DNA of 64,000 nucleotides from Lacipirellula parvula (GCF_009177095.1 NZ_AP021861.1:744001-808000); one strand, 5' to 3'; positions 9,030 through 18,980 are shown, counted from the stretch's first letter. A program made the numbers and translations. Notes: a model not told the origin generated them from the sequence alone.

Positions 9030-9116
9030 TGCGAGTGGTGTCGTTCGACTGCCACTAGACGATATCCCGAGTATAGAAGTCCCTGAGAAGATAGATGCGC
9101 GCGTTTTCCAGCCAAT
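9030..9116 (-). promoter_or_regulatory. upstream element shared with the RHS gene, copy A
   Basis: This stretch lies just upstream of the PLP gene start and aligns by eye with 17920-18005, upstream of the RHS gene, at the same distance class and orientation. Shared blocks, given on the plus strand, include TGCGAGTGG, GACGATAT.CCGA..ATAGA, GATGCGCG and TTTCC.GCCA. It is a candidate promoter/operator or 5'-UTR element that would co-regulate the two transcription units. Confidence 0.5.
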
Positions 9117-9448
9117 AGGGCAATTAGCGAAATTCCGTTTGTTACCTGATGCGTATTGCTAGCGTATGTAGTGCGTGCAAGAGGTTTCCAGCCAACAGCC
9201 ACGAAAGCGGCTCTGGCTTGACGACGAATCGTGCGTCAGGCTAAGCCGAACGCAAAAGGTCACGCCTGGAGCGACCACTTCGTCGATGATCGCACAGCGA
9301 TGGCTGATCGATTCGCATGTTGATGGATCGACGAGTGACGCGCGAATGTTTAGCGATCGACCTGGCTCGAAGCCTTCAAGAGCGAGGAAGCTGGACCGAT
9401 CGAGCGATGTCTTCGCCCGTGACGTCCCCCCGTTTCTTCGTCCACGCG

Positions 9449-9477
9449 GAATGCAAGATTTTAGTAAACTTGCATTC
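9449..9477. repeat. 9-bp inverted repeat before the IS3 remnant
   Basis: GAATGCAAG (9449-9457) and CTTGCATTC (9469-9477) form a perfect hairpin with an 11-nt AT-rich loop. It sits about 20 bp before the decayed orfA start and may be part of the insertion sequence's left end or promoter. Confidence 0.45.
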
Positions 9478-9496
9478 TGAAGGAGTGCCGCAAGCT

Positions 9497-10490
9497 ATGC
9501 CGAGAAAGTGTTTTACAGAGGAGAAGATCGCGTTCGCGCTGCGTCAGCACTAGGGCGGCGCCCAGGTCGCGGATATCATTCGCAAGCTGGGGCGACGGAG
9601 CAGACGCTTTACCGCTGGAAGAAGAAGTTCGCGGGCTTAGGCGTCGCTGAGCTACGTCGCCTGCGGCAGCTTGAGGAAGAGAACAAAAAGCTCATGGCCC
9701 TCGTGGCCGACCTGAGTCTCGACAAGAAGATGCTGCAGGACGTCGTCTCGGGAAAGGTCCAAGGCCCGATCGTCGGAAGATCATGGTGAAGCGGCTGCAA
9801 GCCGTTTACTGCATCAGCGAACGTCGCACATGCCGAGCGTTGGGCTTCCCTCGTTCGACGCATCGCCACGTGGGCGTTCGTAACGGTCGGGCCGAACTTC
9901 GGATCAGACTTCGCGACTTGGCCGCCAGCCGCGTAAGGTACGGCTACCGCCGTCTCCATACGCTGCTGAAGCGCGAAGGCTGGTAGGTCAATCACAATCT
10001 GGTGTATCGGCGGTACATCGAAGAAGGCTTGCAGGTGCGGATCAAGACGCCCCGACGACGCAAGAGTTGCCGAGCCCGGGTACGTTAGTCGATAACTTTA
10101 CCAGGGAGAGTCTGGCGATCCGGCTCGGCCAGCGGCTCACCTGGGACGACGTCTTGGCAGTTCTGGAGCACCTTCAAGCCGATCGAGGCACGCCGCAGTC
10201 GATTCGCGTCGAAAACGGCCCGGAGTTCATCTCGAAGTCGCTCGATTGATGGGCATACTTCAACGAGGTAACACTCGACTCCAGTCGGCTCGGCAAGCCC
10301 ACCGATAATCCGTTCATCGAGTCATTCAACGGTCGACTGCGGCAGGAATGCCTCAACCAACACTGGTTCCAAGACCTGCCAGAAGCCGCGGCGACGGTCG
10401 AAGCTTGCAGTGTCGATTTTAACGAGTAACGTCCCCACAGTAGTCTTGGGGACCGCACTCCGAAAGAGTTCGCGGCTTGCTTCGCTTCGG
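9497..10490 (+). pseudogene. decayed IS3-family transposase (orfA and orfB)
   Basis: The orfA part starts MPRKCFTEEKIAFALRQH and hits a TAG at 9551. After the conserved GGAQVADIIRKLG a frameshift leads into TEQTLYRWKKKFAGLG and the leucine-zipper part LEEENKKLMALVADLSLDK. orfB begins near 9783 (RYGYRRLHTLLKREGW, then TAG). It has lost the segment with the first catalytic Asp and resumes with the integrase core (SIRVENGPEFISKSLD, a stop, then DNPFIESFNGRLRQECLNQHWF), ending near PHSSLGDRTPKEFA. At least four inactivating changes show an old, immobile copy. It separates the RHS part of the locus from the PLP/ATP-grasp pair. Confidence 0.9.
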
Positions 10491-10644
10491 CTACGCCTCA
10501 GCGAAGTAAGCCGATTCCTAGCATTCCGACTGGATCAGGATTCGGGTGAGGGTCAAACGACTTGGATTGTCGCTCCAAGCGTGGGCTCTTTTGAAGGGGG
10601 AAGGTCATACCTCCGTTGCGGCCACGGCGCAAGAGACTGCGGAT

Positions 10645-10795
10645 AGACACTCTAGTCGATGCCTTGATCAAGGAGAGTCTTGCGATTCAGCTCCACCACG
10701 GCTCAAGGGAGGCGACGTCGTGACAGATCTAGGGCAACTTTAGGCCCAGCATGGCGAGCCGCGGTCGATCCGCGTCGTCAGTAAGTTTCGACCTT
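10645..10795 (+). pseudogene. second, more decayed fragment of the same IS3 transposase
   Basis: The sequence around GGAGAGTCTTGCGATTC (from 10671) and CGGTCGATCCGCGTCGTC aligns by eye with 10082-10222 in the first copy (GGAGAGTCTGGCGATCC and CAGTCGATTCGCGTCGAA). It is too degraded to encode protein. It suggests either two insertions or a partial tandem duplication followed by decay. Confidence 0.6.
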
Positions 10796-10994
10796 ATAGT
10801 CGAGTTCCCTCGCAGTCACCAGCTCGCGACGTCAATTGAGCGGGCTGCGTCGATCAGAGCAATCTCGGTTAAGCACTCCGCCTGGGGGAGGTGGGAAAGA
10901 AATCCTATGCATAACCAGCATCGGTTGATGTTTTGTCTATTTGAGTCATGTTTGTGTTGTATGGCAGGCAGATTTGTCGCGATACTGAATCGCC

Positions 10995-11357
10995 TCATTC
11001 AATGCGATTAAGTACAAGTCTTTGGATTGCTACGATAGCAATCGCAACTAAAACTCCAGCAGGTATGCCCACAAAAACCGCACTGGTCGTGATCTCAGTC
11101 GTAGACAATTGAGGGGGCATAGGGTGTGCCATATGTCGCAGTTGCAAGAGCGATACGGCCACGAACGTGCTACCAAATGCGCAACTGATTATCGAGCACA
11201 AGTAAATGCCGCCGAGTTTAAGCGACGTTACAGCACCCGCCCCCCACGCCCCCAGCAACAGCATGCCCATAATGGACAATTCTGCTTTCGCCGCGGCTAA
11301 CATAGCGATCGTTAGAATCGCCAACCATCCGAACAGTTCCAGTATTGAGTGACGCAT
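10995..11357 (-). CDS. small integral membrane protein downstream of the RHS gene
   Basis: The product has 120 residues with three or four predicted membrane helices (about 10-24, 29-45, 50-70 and 92-110) and a short tail. The sequence is hydrophobic throughout with clean helix-length segments, as expected for a real membrane protein. It lies 128 bp after the RHS stop on the same strand. In polymorphic toxin loci this place is usually held by an immunity gene, so that role is possible, but the RHS C-terminus is not a recognised toxin. Family unknown. Confidence 0.6.
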   Translation of the reverse strand: MRHSILELFGWLAILTIAMLAAAKAELSIMGMLLLGAWGAGAVTSLKLGGIYLCSIISCAFGSTFVAVSLLQLRHMAHPMPPQLSTTEITTSAVFVGIPAGVLVAIAIVAIQRLVLNRIE

Positions 11358-11485
11358 GATATTTTAACCGAATCCGTCAACAATGTACCTTGCTGGCGAT
11401 CCAAGGATCGAGTGAACGTTAGCTTTGGTAATCTCTACTGCGGCTGTCCGGCTGGAGCGTTCGATTTCGCGACTTATCGCTCGGT

Positions 11486-14400
11486 TCACGGGAGTGCCCG
11501 AATGAGAATCCTCCGATGGAAAAATCCGCTGATTGTAGACTCAAATACGGCACCAGGCCTCGCGTCACGATTGGTGATGCTTCGGGTCGCCGAATAAGTC
11601 CCGTTCGCTTTTCGATTATAGCTATGGAACCAATGAATGCCACCATAGACAGAAATATCCGTTAAGTCCTGCGACATAATGCCGAAATCGGTGCTGGTCG
11701 TCACCTTGATGTCATCCGGCGCCCCAGCTTGGCCAACACAAGCAACATAAGTTTCAAATTCTTGCTTGAAGCTCGACACAACTACCGTTCCCCATAATCC
11801 TGGGTAAGTAGGTATAACCCCTGGAACATCCTCTATTGAAAGGTGGGGGGTGCTTTGCGGATTACCTCTCACCGGGCCTGGCAATATGTCGCTGTTATAT
11901 AAGTAAGTTGGATCTGTCGTGCTGGGTGTATCAACCTTCCACGAGTAATTGTGTGCGTAATTGGCTGGGTTTGAGTTGGTGTTTGCCGTCTGCTTGACAA
12001 TTTGAACTATACCGATCTCGGAGCAGGATGAACAACCATTTGCACCGAAGGCGGATGTATCGACGTCCCATCCCGCATTCATGAAGGATTGAAGGGACTT
12101 TAGCCCCAGTCCTCCATCGAGGCGGGGCGGCAGCGGGATCACTGAAGCGGACGAAAGCGTCACCCGCCCCTCCTTGAAATGGACAGTAACTGTGCCACTG
12201 GGGTCAGTAGCTAGGCATGGTGTCGAATTCGCGTAAGCGTACAAGTTCGGCCAACTTCCTTGATACCCCACCGGGTCACGGGCTACCCAACGTCCCAATT
12301 GCAAATGTAAATGCCGCATGCGATTTATCTGCAAGCCGCTCTCTAGGTCGAGCTTTCTTCCAGTAAACCTATGCTCCCACTCGTAGTCCGTTCCTGAATC
12401 GGAGGTGAAGTCGGGGGCGAGCGATTCACTGTGTCCGTAGGGCCGGTACGAAAAACGCTCCTGAACGATAGCATTGGTGTCAGTGAGGGCGACCACGCTG
12501 AACAGCACATCCTGCAAAGCATATAGCCGCTCGGTGGGGCGATCCCGCAGTACGAGGTCGTCGACATAGCGTATTCCCCACACAAATTGCTGTTCCGCGT
12601 CCTCAGAGGAACCAACTCGCTCTTCAAGCACTTGCCAGGCATCTGAGAAATAGTACCGCCTCGCCTCCACGGGGGTGCCCGATGTATAGGTCACCTTAAC
12701 CGAACGTCTGTTCAATCCATCGTACTGATAGCTAGCGATGGGTCGGAACGAGCTTAACGAATACTCCTCTTCAAGCTCAACCAATCGGCCCCATGCATCC
12801 CAGGTCGCTCGATAGACGTCTTCGAGATCGTCTGGCCTCGGGATTGCCACCATGTTGCCGGCGTGATCGTATTGCGGATCAGCCCAATTGGAGATTGAGG
12901 CAATTTCATTCGTCTTCGAATGCGTGCGGCTTTGAGTAAAATCCCAGCCACTAGTTCCGTCAACATCTTCCCTAAACTGACTCCAGTTTCCAGGGGAATC
13001 CAACTCCCACTCCAGTACTGCTTTCCTGGAGCCGCCAACGAGCCCTGTCCTCGTACCATTAAGTGTGCCGCGATCCATCGACTTCAATCGACCTGCCTCG
13101 TCGTATCCGTACAGTTCATCGTAGTGCTTGCCGTGGCTTTTTGCCCTGAGATCTTCCCTGTAAACACGACTTCCGAGCAAATCATAGCCGTACCTTAGGT
13201 GCACTAACTCTGCATCAGGGTCGCCAGATCCAACATCTAAGTTCTTGAACCAGCAGTGATCGACAACGCGATCGAATCTGTCCAAGCCAGAGTATGCGAA
13301 ATTCCCGTCTGGATCGTACGTGAGCATGACGCCAGGTTTATGTAATTCAGTGACAACGGGCAAATGCAATCCGAGGTACTGATATTCAACGAGAACGAAT
13401 CCTGAGCCGCCCGAAGCACTGTCTCGAATTCTCGCAACACGATTTAGACCGACACCATCGACGCTGTTGTAGTCGTAGGTCAACGCCCTCCCATTTGGAT
13501 AAACTAACGCTTTGCGTCGCGCTGCCCGGATGAATTCGCCATTAACGGCCGTGTAATCATACTGGTAGGATACCGTCGGCACTCCAATGGCCACTGCTCC
13601 TGTAACTGCTTGCTCCTCCGATATTAGCTGCCCCAGCCCGTCGTACTGCCGGGCCACCTGGTTGACCTCATTGCCTAACGCATCATAAGAAGTAATCGCA
13701 CCGACACGACCGTATTTATCAAATGCAGTAGTAATCTTGACAACGGACTGATCAATTCCAACGCCAAATGCAGTTGCCTCATCACTAACTTGGCGACCTA
13801 ATTTGTCATATCCAAATGCATGACACGTTCCATTCTGATCTTTTTTAACAATCACCTGCCCCTGCCGGTTGTACTCATACTCGATGCGATCATATAAACC
13901 GTCAGCGCCATTGCCAGACAGGTCTTCGGAATCGTCGCTATCAGCATAGATCTCAGCCCGCAGAAGATCGTTTCGATAAACTTCAGGCGTGCCGTCTCCT
14001 TGGTCGGTGCCGTAGACATAGTGAGTAACTTGGTCGTCAGACGAGTTTTTTTGTAAGGCGGTTAAAGTCGCTACTCTACCGGCCGGCCCATAGGATGTAT
14101 CGATGGCGACGTTCTGGTCCGAAGTGCCCGTCCTTGGGCTGCCTGTGCCGACAACATTCTGAATCACACGCGTCACGCGCCCCGCATTGTCACGCATGGT
14201 GGCATGTGTTCTCCCGGCATGATCTACTTCTAAAGTGAGATCACCGGAGTCGTCGTACTGCGAACTGCTCACCAAGATGTTTGAGGAGGTAATGGTCGGA
14301 CGCGCAATAGCACTTCTATCAAAACCAACTGAATCGTCCCCTTGATTCCCATAACGGGCGTATGTCACGACTCTCCCCAAAGCGTCGTACCACGTCGCCG

Positions 14401-17400
14401 CATAATCGGCCCGAGCATTCTCTCCGGCCACTAGCAAACCGACCGAAAACGAGGAGGGATGGTAACGCCGGAGTGAAATAGTCGCGATCACGTTGCCGGC
14501 ACTGTCGTAAATCGTCTCGCCTTGCTCTACAAGGTTGTCCTGGGCTAGGGATGCCGCCGCGGCATAATCGGACTCACCATTGAAGTCGAATCCGATGTAC
14601 GTTTTGTAATCACGCCCAAGGCTATCGTAGGTGGATTTCGTAAATGCACCACCTCCTGCTGGCTGACGCTTAATCGCATTTCCGCAGCAGTCATACCAGG
14701 TTCGCTCGATCATTTGCGAACCTAGAACGCCGTCTTCGATGCTATAACGAATCTGTTGATAAACGCGCCCACGGTTGTCGTATCTCGACTCGCTCTTGTC
14801 GAGAAGTTCATCGGTGCCCACGTTCTCCAAGAATCGCTCGACGGCAATCACTCGATTGGCGTTGTCATGGCTGAAGCTCGTGTACGTCACCCGACCCTCA
14901 GCATCCGATGGTGCAATAGCCCTTACTTGCCGGCCTCGCCAATCGTGATCAAATGTCGTGATGCGATCGTTGCCGGAATCGGCATCGACGTAATGTGTCT
15001 TCTGGGTCACGAGGCCGTTGCCTACGCCACCCGCATCAAACTCAGTCGAGGTGACTTTGGCAAGATTGGCTCCAGCCGTATTGTCAGGAGACCACGCTCC
15101 AACAGTTGGCGTGTCATCGGTGCCAACCCACGCCTCAACGCTTCGTCCAAGCAAGTCGAACACGGTACGGCTAATCGTCCCGTCAGGGGCTTGCACTCTT
15201 GCCTGACGCCCAAGATCATCGTATGCATAGAGCGTTTCATCGTAATTCGTGCCGACCGTCCCTGCCCCGCTCGCTGGAATCGCATGATAGACTTGCGATT
15301 TCTCCAGCTGCCCCTGTGCGTTGTAGAATTGCCGCGACCAACGAACCCAATCGGTCTGAACATCGAAATCGTCTGTATCCGGATCTAGAAGCGACGGTGC
15401 GCTGTCATACTTGGCGACAATTGCTTCGGTTGCCATCCCGTCAGTAGATCGACGAGTGATTGATACTGGATTCACTAGAACGACTGACGAATCACTAGCC
15501 TTTTGGTAACCTTGCGCCGACCACGTTTCGTGATCGCTCTTGTAGAACATCCATGAAGCACGACGAAGCTCAATCTCGTCTCCTTCGGCGTCGATGGCAT
15601 TGTGAAGAGGCCCCAGTGTCTGAATCAAGCGTCCCTGGACGTCATATGCATAGTCGGTAACGTAGTGCTTTCCCCAACCGGCCGGAGTGCTCCAGGCTTG
15701 GCCGTCCGTGCTGGGCACGTCCGACATCAGCGAAACGTCGACGTCTTCGATCGACTGCAGTACCACGCCTCGAGCTTGATCGTACTTCTTGAAGCGAATA
15801 AAGCCGCGAGCTCCGCGCTGCCAAACCTCTAACCCGTTACGATCAAAGACTTGAACGCTGGAGTCCACCGTCGCCGCTCCCTGTTGAGTCGCGGTTACGA
15901 CTGGCATCAGCGTCTTTCGCTGTCGAATCTGCGAGGTACTCAGCAGCGGATTAGAAACGTCCGCGTGCCACTCGTACTCGTAGCTAGTGGTGCTAGGATG
16001 CAAGCCGTCTTCGCTTTGGTGGACGGTCTCCTCCGCGAGAGGATAGGTGTCGCGACCGTTCAAGTCCAAGTGCTTGTAGTAGGTTATCTCGCGTAAAGTC
16101 ACCTCCAGCCCGGAGTTTCCTTTACGCAGTTTCTGTTGTTTCGGGTGGCCTTTGACATCGCCCGCCGTCGACTCACTCGCTGTCGTCGCAGACCCATATT
16201 CAGTAACCTGAATCAGCCCGTCTGTCGTAGCAGAGACGCTAAGGACATTTTCGCTTACTGAATAGGAAGCCACCGCCGCCGGAGTCCATTGCTCGGTAAG
16301 ACGTCCTTCGTCATTATAAACTTTGTATTCGATCCATTTCTGCTGGCCGATCGCTCGCTCCTTGAGGAGAACCTGCCCGAGAAAGTTGGCGAATACAGTG
16401 TTCGTCGACTGGTCGGGCAACGTTTCAATCGTCTTGGTGCGCCACTTATTGAAGTCTTCGACCTTTGCTTGCCGTTCGTAGCTAAAGCTGTAGGCGCGGG
16501 CGCCTCCCTTGACCTCTTCGTGGTTGACTCGCCCCTGCGAATCGTACTCGTAGTAGTAGTCCGCGTAGGCTTTCAGTTGGGAGTCGGTTGCCGCTGCCAC
16601 GTTTAGCAGATTGTCTTTTGCACGCTCGTAAGCCGATGGGCTAAGAACGAGTTTCAATAGATTGTTCCCGTCCGCATGATACCGATAGTGGTAAGAGCCG
16701 GTTGTAATCCACGCCGTGCCGTCGTGTTCCTGTTGGTCTACCTGCTGCAATTGGTCAGCGTCATAGGTATAGATTGCGCGACGCAGGTTCTTTTCAGAAG
16801 CGACGCCAATCTTCTGGGTGAGCGTGACGCTAGCGATCAGATCAGCGCTGTAGGCGTAGGCCAACTTGTCGACCACGGTCTCGGCGCCGTCAACTGTCGT
16901 TCGTTGCATGTTGTCGAGACGGCCATCGACGTACGCATACTCAATTTGCAATGCGCCTCCAGGAGGCGTAACGCGATGCAGTTGACCTTGGGGGGCGGCG
17001 GTCTGCTCGAAATCGTGAAATTCCCAAAGCGTTCCACTCGAGTCGAGGAATTTGAAGACGGCTGTCCCGCGAATTAGCATCTGTCGCGCGCCGTAGCGGC
17101 CGACATATTCTGGCGGTCCACTAGTGGCGACGTTATCGAAGACAATAATGCTTCGTGGAGCAACGACCACTCGAATGACGCTGTTATCTCCGTTGTCACG
17201 AAGAAGCCGGGGCTGTTGGCGGGTCATCCACCGTCGGCCGTTGGTCAGGGGAAGATTGGATCGACGGTTGCTATAGCTCCGGCTATGCGATAACGCTCTC
17301 CCGCCTCCCGTCGCCGAGACGTCTGTGGTGCTTAACTGCAGTTCACCCGTGCCGTAGTAAACGGGCTCATCGCTCGCATCTTTCCCGCATTGTCCCTCAT

Positions 17401-17848
17401 CGTTCGGTGGCGGATCGTCTTCTCCGCCTCCGTCGCCGCTCGAACCTTCTGACGAGCTGCTGTCGTCCGAGCCGCTGCCCGAGCCGCTGCCGGATCCACC
17501 ACTTCCCGAAGCGCTACTGCTGCTGCTAGCGGAACTTGATTCGCTTGAACCGCCAGAGGAACCGCCGCTCGAGCTGCTTTCCGAGCCAGAGCTGCTCGAA
17601 CTACTCGAACCGCTGTCGCTACTGGAGCTCGACCCGGCTGAGCTAGATCCGCTGCCGGATCCGCTTTCGCTTCCTGACGATGAACTGCTGCTTGAAGTGG
17701 AGCTGCTTCCTGAGTCGCTGCTCGACGAGTCACTTCCGCTACTACCGCCCGAGCTGCCATCAGATCCCGATCCAGTCATCGCAAGAATGAACTCATCCAA
17801 CGGATCATCGCCGGACGGATCGGCATAATTAGTCGAAAAATTTGTCAT
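11486..17848 (-). CDS. giant RHS/YD-repeat protein with Ser/Gly-rich N-terminus
   Basis: The start at ATG 17848 is preceded by AAAGGAG (17854-17860) at good spacing, the clearest ribosome binding site in the region. The 2120-residue product has a short acidic head (residues 1-25, no signal peptide), then about 120 residues that are almost only Ser and Gly with some Asp/Glu. These are encoded by mixed Ser codons, so not a simple microsatellite. A DUF6531-like entry (YYGTGELQLSTTDVSATGGG) and a long YD-repeat region follow (many G-x-x-x-x-x-YDxxGRL units). The RHS core motif is LESGLQINRMRHLHLQLGRW...DPVGYQGS, and after it comes a variable tail of about 230 residues containing FETYVACVGQ and GGIHWF. 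The RHS shell normally encloses its C-terminal domain. The tail does not match a toxin family I know. Confidence 0.92.
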   Translation of the reverse strand: MTNFSTNYADPSGDDPLDEFILAMTGSGSDGSSGGSSGSDSSSSDSGSSSTSSSSSSSGSESGSGSGSSSAGSSSSSDSGSSSSSSSGSESSSSGGSSGGSSESSSASSSSSASGSGGSGSGSGSGSDDSSSSEGSSGDGGGEDDPPPNDEGQCGKDASDEPVYYGTGELQLSTTDVSATGGGRALSHSRSYSNRRSNLPLTNGRRWMTRQQPRLLRDNGDNSVIRVVVAPRSIIVFDNVATSGPPEYVGRYGARQMLIRGTAVFKFLDSSGTLWEFHDFEQTAAPQGQLHRVTPPGGALQIEYAYVDGRLDNMQRTTVDGAETVVDKLAYAYSADLIASVTLTQKIGVASEKNLRRAIYTYDADQLQQVDQQEHDGTAWITTGSYHYRYHADGNNLLKLVLSPSAYERAKDNLLNVAAATDSQLKAYADYYYEYDSQGRVNHEEVKGGARAYSFSYERQAKVEDFNKWRTKTIETLPDQSTNTVFANFLGQVLLKERAIGQQKWIEYKVYNDEGRLTEQWTPAAVASYSVSENVLSVSATTDGLIQVTEYGSATTASESTAGDVKGHPKQQKLRKGNSGLEVTLREITYYKHLDLNGRDTYPLAEETVHQSEDGLHPSTTSYEYEWHADVSNPLLSTSQIRQRKTLMPVVTATQQGAATVDSSVQVFDRNGLEVWQRGARGFIRFKKYDQARGVVLQSIEDVDVSLMSDVPSTDGQAWSTPAGWGKHYVTDYAYDVQGRLIQTLGPLHNAIDAEGDEIELRRASWMFYKSDHETWSAQGYQKASDSSVVLVNPVSITRRSTDGMATEAIVAKYDSAPSLLDPDTDDFDVQTDWVRWSRQFYNAQGQLEKSQVYHAIPASGAGTVGTNYDETLYAYDDLGRQARVQAPDGTISRTVFDLLGRSVEAWVGTDDTPTVGAWSPDNTAGANLAKVTSTEFDAGGVGNGLVTQKTHYVDADSGNDRITTFDHDWRGRQVRAIAPSDAEGRVTYTSFSHDNANRVIAVERFLENVGTDELLDKSESRYDNRGRVYQQIRYSIEDGVLGSQMIERTWYDCCGNAIKRQPAGGGAFTKSTYDSLGRDYKTYIGFDFNGESDYAAAASLAQDNLVEQGETIYDSAGNVIATISLRRYHPSSFSVGLLVAGENARADYAATWYDALGRVVTYARYGNQGDDSVGFDRSAIARPTITSSNILVSSSQYDDSGDLTLEVDHAGRTHATMRDNAGRVTRVIQNVVGTGSPRTGTSDQNVAIDTSYGPAGRVATLTALQKNSSDDQVTHYVYGTDQGDGTPEVYRNDLLRAEIYADSDDSEDLSGNGADGLYDRIEYEYNRQGQVIVKKDQNGTCHAFGYDKLGRQVSDEATAFGVGIDQSVVKITTAFDKYGRVGAITSYDALGNEVNQVARQYDGLGQLISEEQAVTGAVAIGVPTVSYQYDYTAVNGEFIRAARRKALVYPNGRALTYDYNSVDGVGLNRVARIRDSASGGSGFVLVEYQYLGLHLPVVTELHKPGVMLTYDPDGNFAYSGLDRFDRVVDHCWFKNLDVGSGDPDAELVHLRYGYDLLGSRVYREDLRAKSHGKHYDELYGYDEAGRLKSMDRGTLNGTRTGLVGGSRKAVLEWELDSPGNWSQFREDVDGTSGWDFTQSRTHSKTNEIASISNWADPQYDHAGNMVAIPRPDDLEDVYRATWDAWGRLVELEEEYSLSSFRPIASYQYDGLNRRSVKVTYTSGTPVEARRYYFSDAWQVLEERVGSSEDAEQQFVWGIRYVDDLVLRDRPTERLYALQDVLFSVVALTDTNAIVQERFSYRPYGHSESLAPDFTSDSGTDYEWEHRFTGRKLDLESGLQINRMRHLHLQLGRWVARDPVGYQGSWPNLYAYANSTPCLATDPSGTVTVHFKEGRVTLSSASVIPLPPRLDGGLGLKSLQSFMNAGWDVDTSAFGANGCSSCSEIGIVQIVKQTANTNSNPANYAHNYSWKVDTPSTTDPTYLYNSDILPGPVRGNPQSTPHLSIEDVPGVIPTYPGLWGTVVVSSFKQEFETYVACVGQAGAPDDIKVTTSTDFGIMSQDLTDISVYGGIHWFHSYNRKANGTYSATRSITNRDARPGAVFESTISGFFHRRILIRALP

Positions 17849-17919
17849 GATAACTCCTTTGAGAATTTCTTTATTGTGCAGAGTCGTAACGCCAACACGT
17901 CGACTCCCGAAGATCTAAG

Positions 17920-18005
17920 TGCGAGTGGCACTCATTTGGCCGCCTTTGACGATATTCCGAAGATAGAGCACCTCTAAAAGAATGATGCGCGAGGTTTCCG
18001 GCCAG
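17920..18005 (-). promoter_or_regulatory. upstream element shared with the PLP gene, copy B
   Basis: This is the partner of 9030-9116. It lies 72-157 bp upstream of the RHS start codon. On the minus strand both copies read a GCGCATC block, then a CTAT..TCGG.ATATCGTC block, then a GCCACTCGCA block. The match is clear but not perfect, so it has been maintained or exchanged rather than newly duplicated. Confidence 0.5.
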
Positions 18006-18299
18006 CAGCGTGGTTTTTGAAGTTCCATCCGACAGCCAAGCGTTTTCTGAGCTGCGCGCCTGTTCGTCTTGGCGTGCCACGAATTGCCGTGCGTCTCCAT
18101 TTAAGGATTAGCTTGCAGAAAGCGAATAAATCAGTCGTTAATTTGCCGACCGGTAATGCATTGAGTCCAACGAGCAAGAGCGGGTAAGCTCGCACTACCC
18201 TTAACCCGCTGGGCTGAGATGCCATCGGACGCTGGGCGTCAACCGCAGAACTGTGAGCGTATCGATCGACTGTACCTATTCGCCCTATTTGACGAACGA

Positions 18300-18980
18300 C
18301 TACGACTGCTCGAAGTGCGCCCGATATCTCATGACTCGCTCGATTTCCGCTAACGGTACTCTCATCTGGGGGTAGCGAGTGCGAGCTTTCGCCACATGAT
18401 CCCAGAATGGAGGTAACGCAGATTCCAGACAGGCGCGGCCGTACTTTATCTGGCAAAACTCCTGGGGACAGTGAGGCCCCCACGCGTCGACAGGACCAAA
18501 CTTTAGGCGTCTAAGCGGAATCACTTTGTCAATGGGAAATCGATCAATCCCTCCCCACATTGACCGGTGACAAAGCTGGTCTCCGTCTCGAAAGCTCTTA
18601 AGAACATCCAGCGATAGCGTTCCAGGAGGTACTCCACTAGAGGCCCCCTTTGCAGGCCGAAAGATTTTCACAAGTTGGGCGCAGTGTTGTCTTGCCGTTA
18701 ACTCGGGTAAGCGCGACTGCAACCATTGGCGATCGACATCTTCTAGAAGAAGAACATCGACGTCGTCGTCCCATGGAAGCACTTCCCCGTATAACACGGC
18801 CCCTAGTAGCGATCCCGCATAGAGGATGTACTTAACCCCGGTCGCATCTAATCGCGCCAAATTGTCGTAAATCTCCTCACACTGCGCCAACGATAGACGG
18901 CGTGCAAAACGCATTCGTATCTGCTCTTCAGTCATTGTTCCATTGCCTCGCAAACGGCCTTGCGACACATTAAATCTCAC
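18300..18980 (-). CDS. LicD-like nucleotidyltransferase-fold transferase
   Basis: The product has 226 residues. The LicD signature is seen at 55-76: AGSLLGAVLYGE, then LPWDDDVDVLLLE. It includes the Gly-Ser of the nucleotidyltransferase fold and the acidic metal-binding cluster. Known members attach phosphocholine or other phospho-groups to glycans on the cytoplasmic side before export. The start overlaps the stop of the sulfotransferase by 4 bp (ATGA), so the two are translationally coupled. It is the last gene of the modification operon before the RHS gene. Confidence 0.8.
   Translation of the reverse strand: MRFNVSQGRLRGNGTMTEEQIRMRFARRLSLAQCEEIYDNLARLDATGVKYILYAGSLLGAVLYGEVLPWDDDVDVLLLEDVDRQWLQSRLPELTARQHCAQLVKIFRPAKGASSGVPPGTLSLDVLKSFRDGDQLCHRSMWGGIDRFPIDKVIPLRRLKFGPVDAWGPHCPQEFCQIKYGRACLESALPPFWDHVAKARTRYPQMRVPLAEIERVMRYRAHFEQS

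Noticed and set aside
14756-15388. 210-codon plus-strand frame within the RHS gene
   Set aside because: It is opposite conserved YD repeats and has no domain features.
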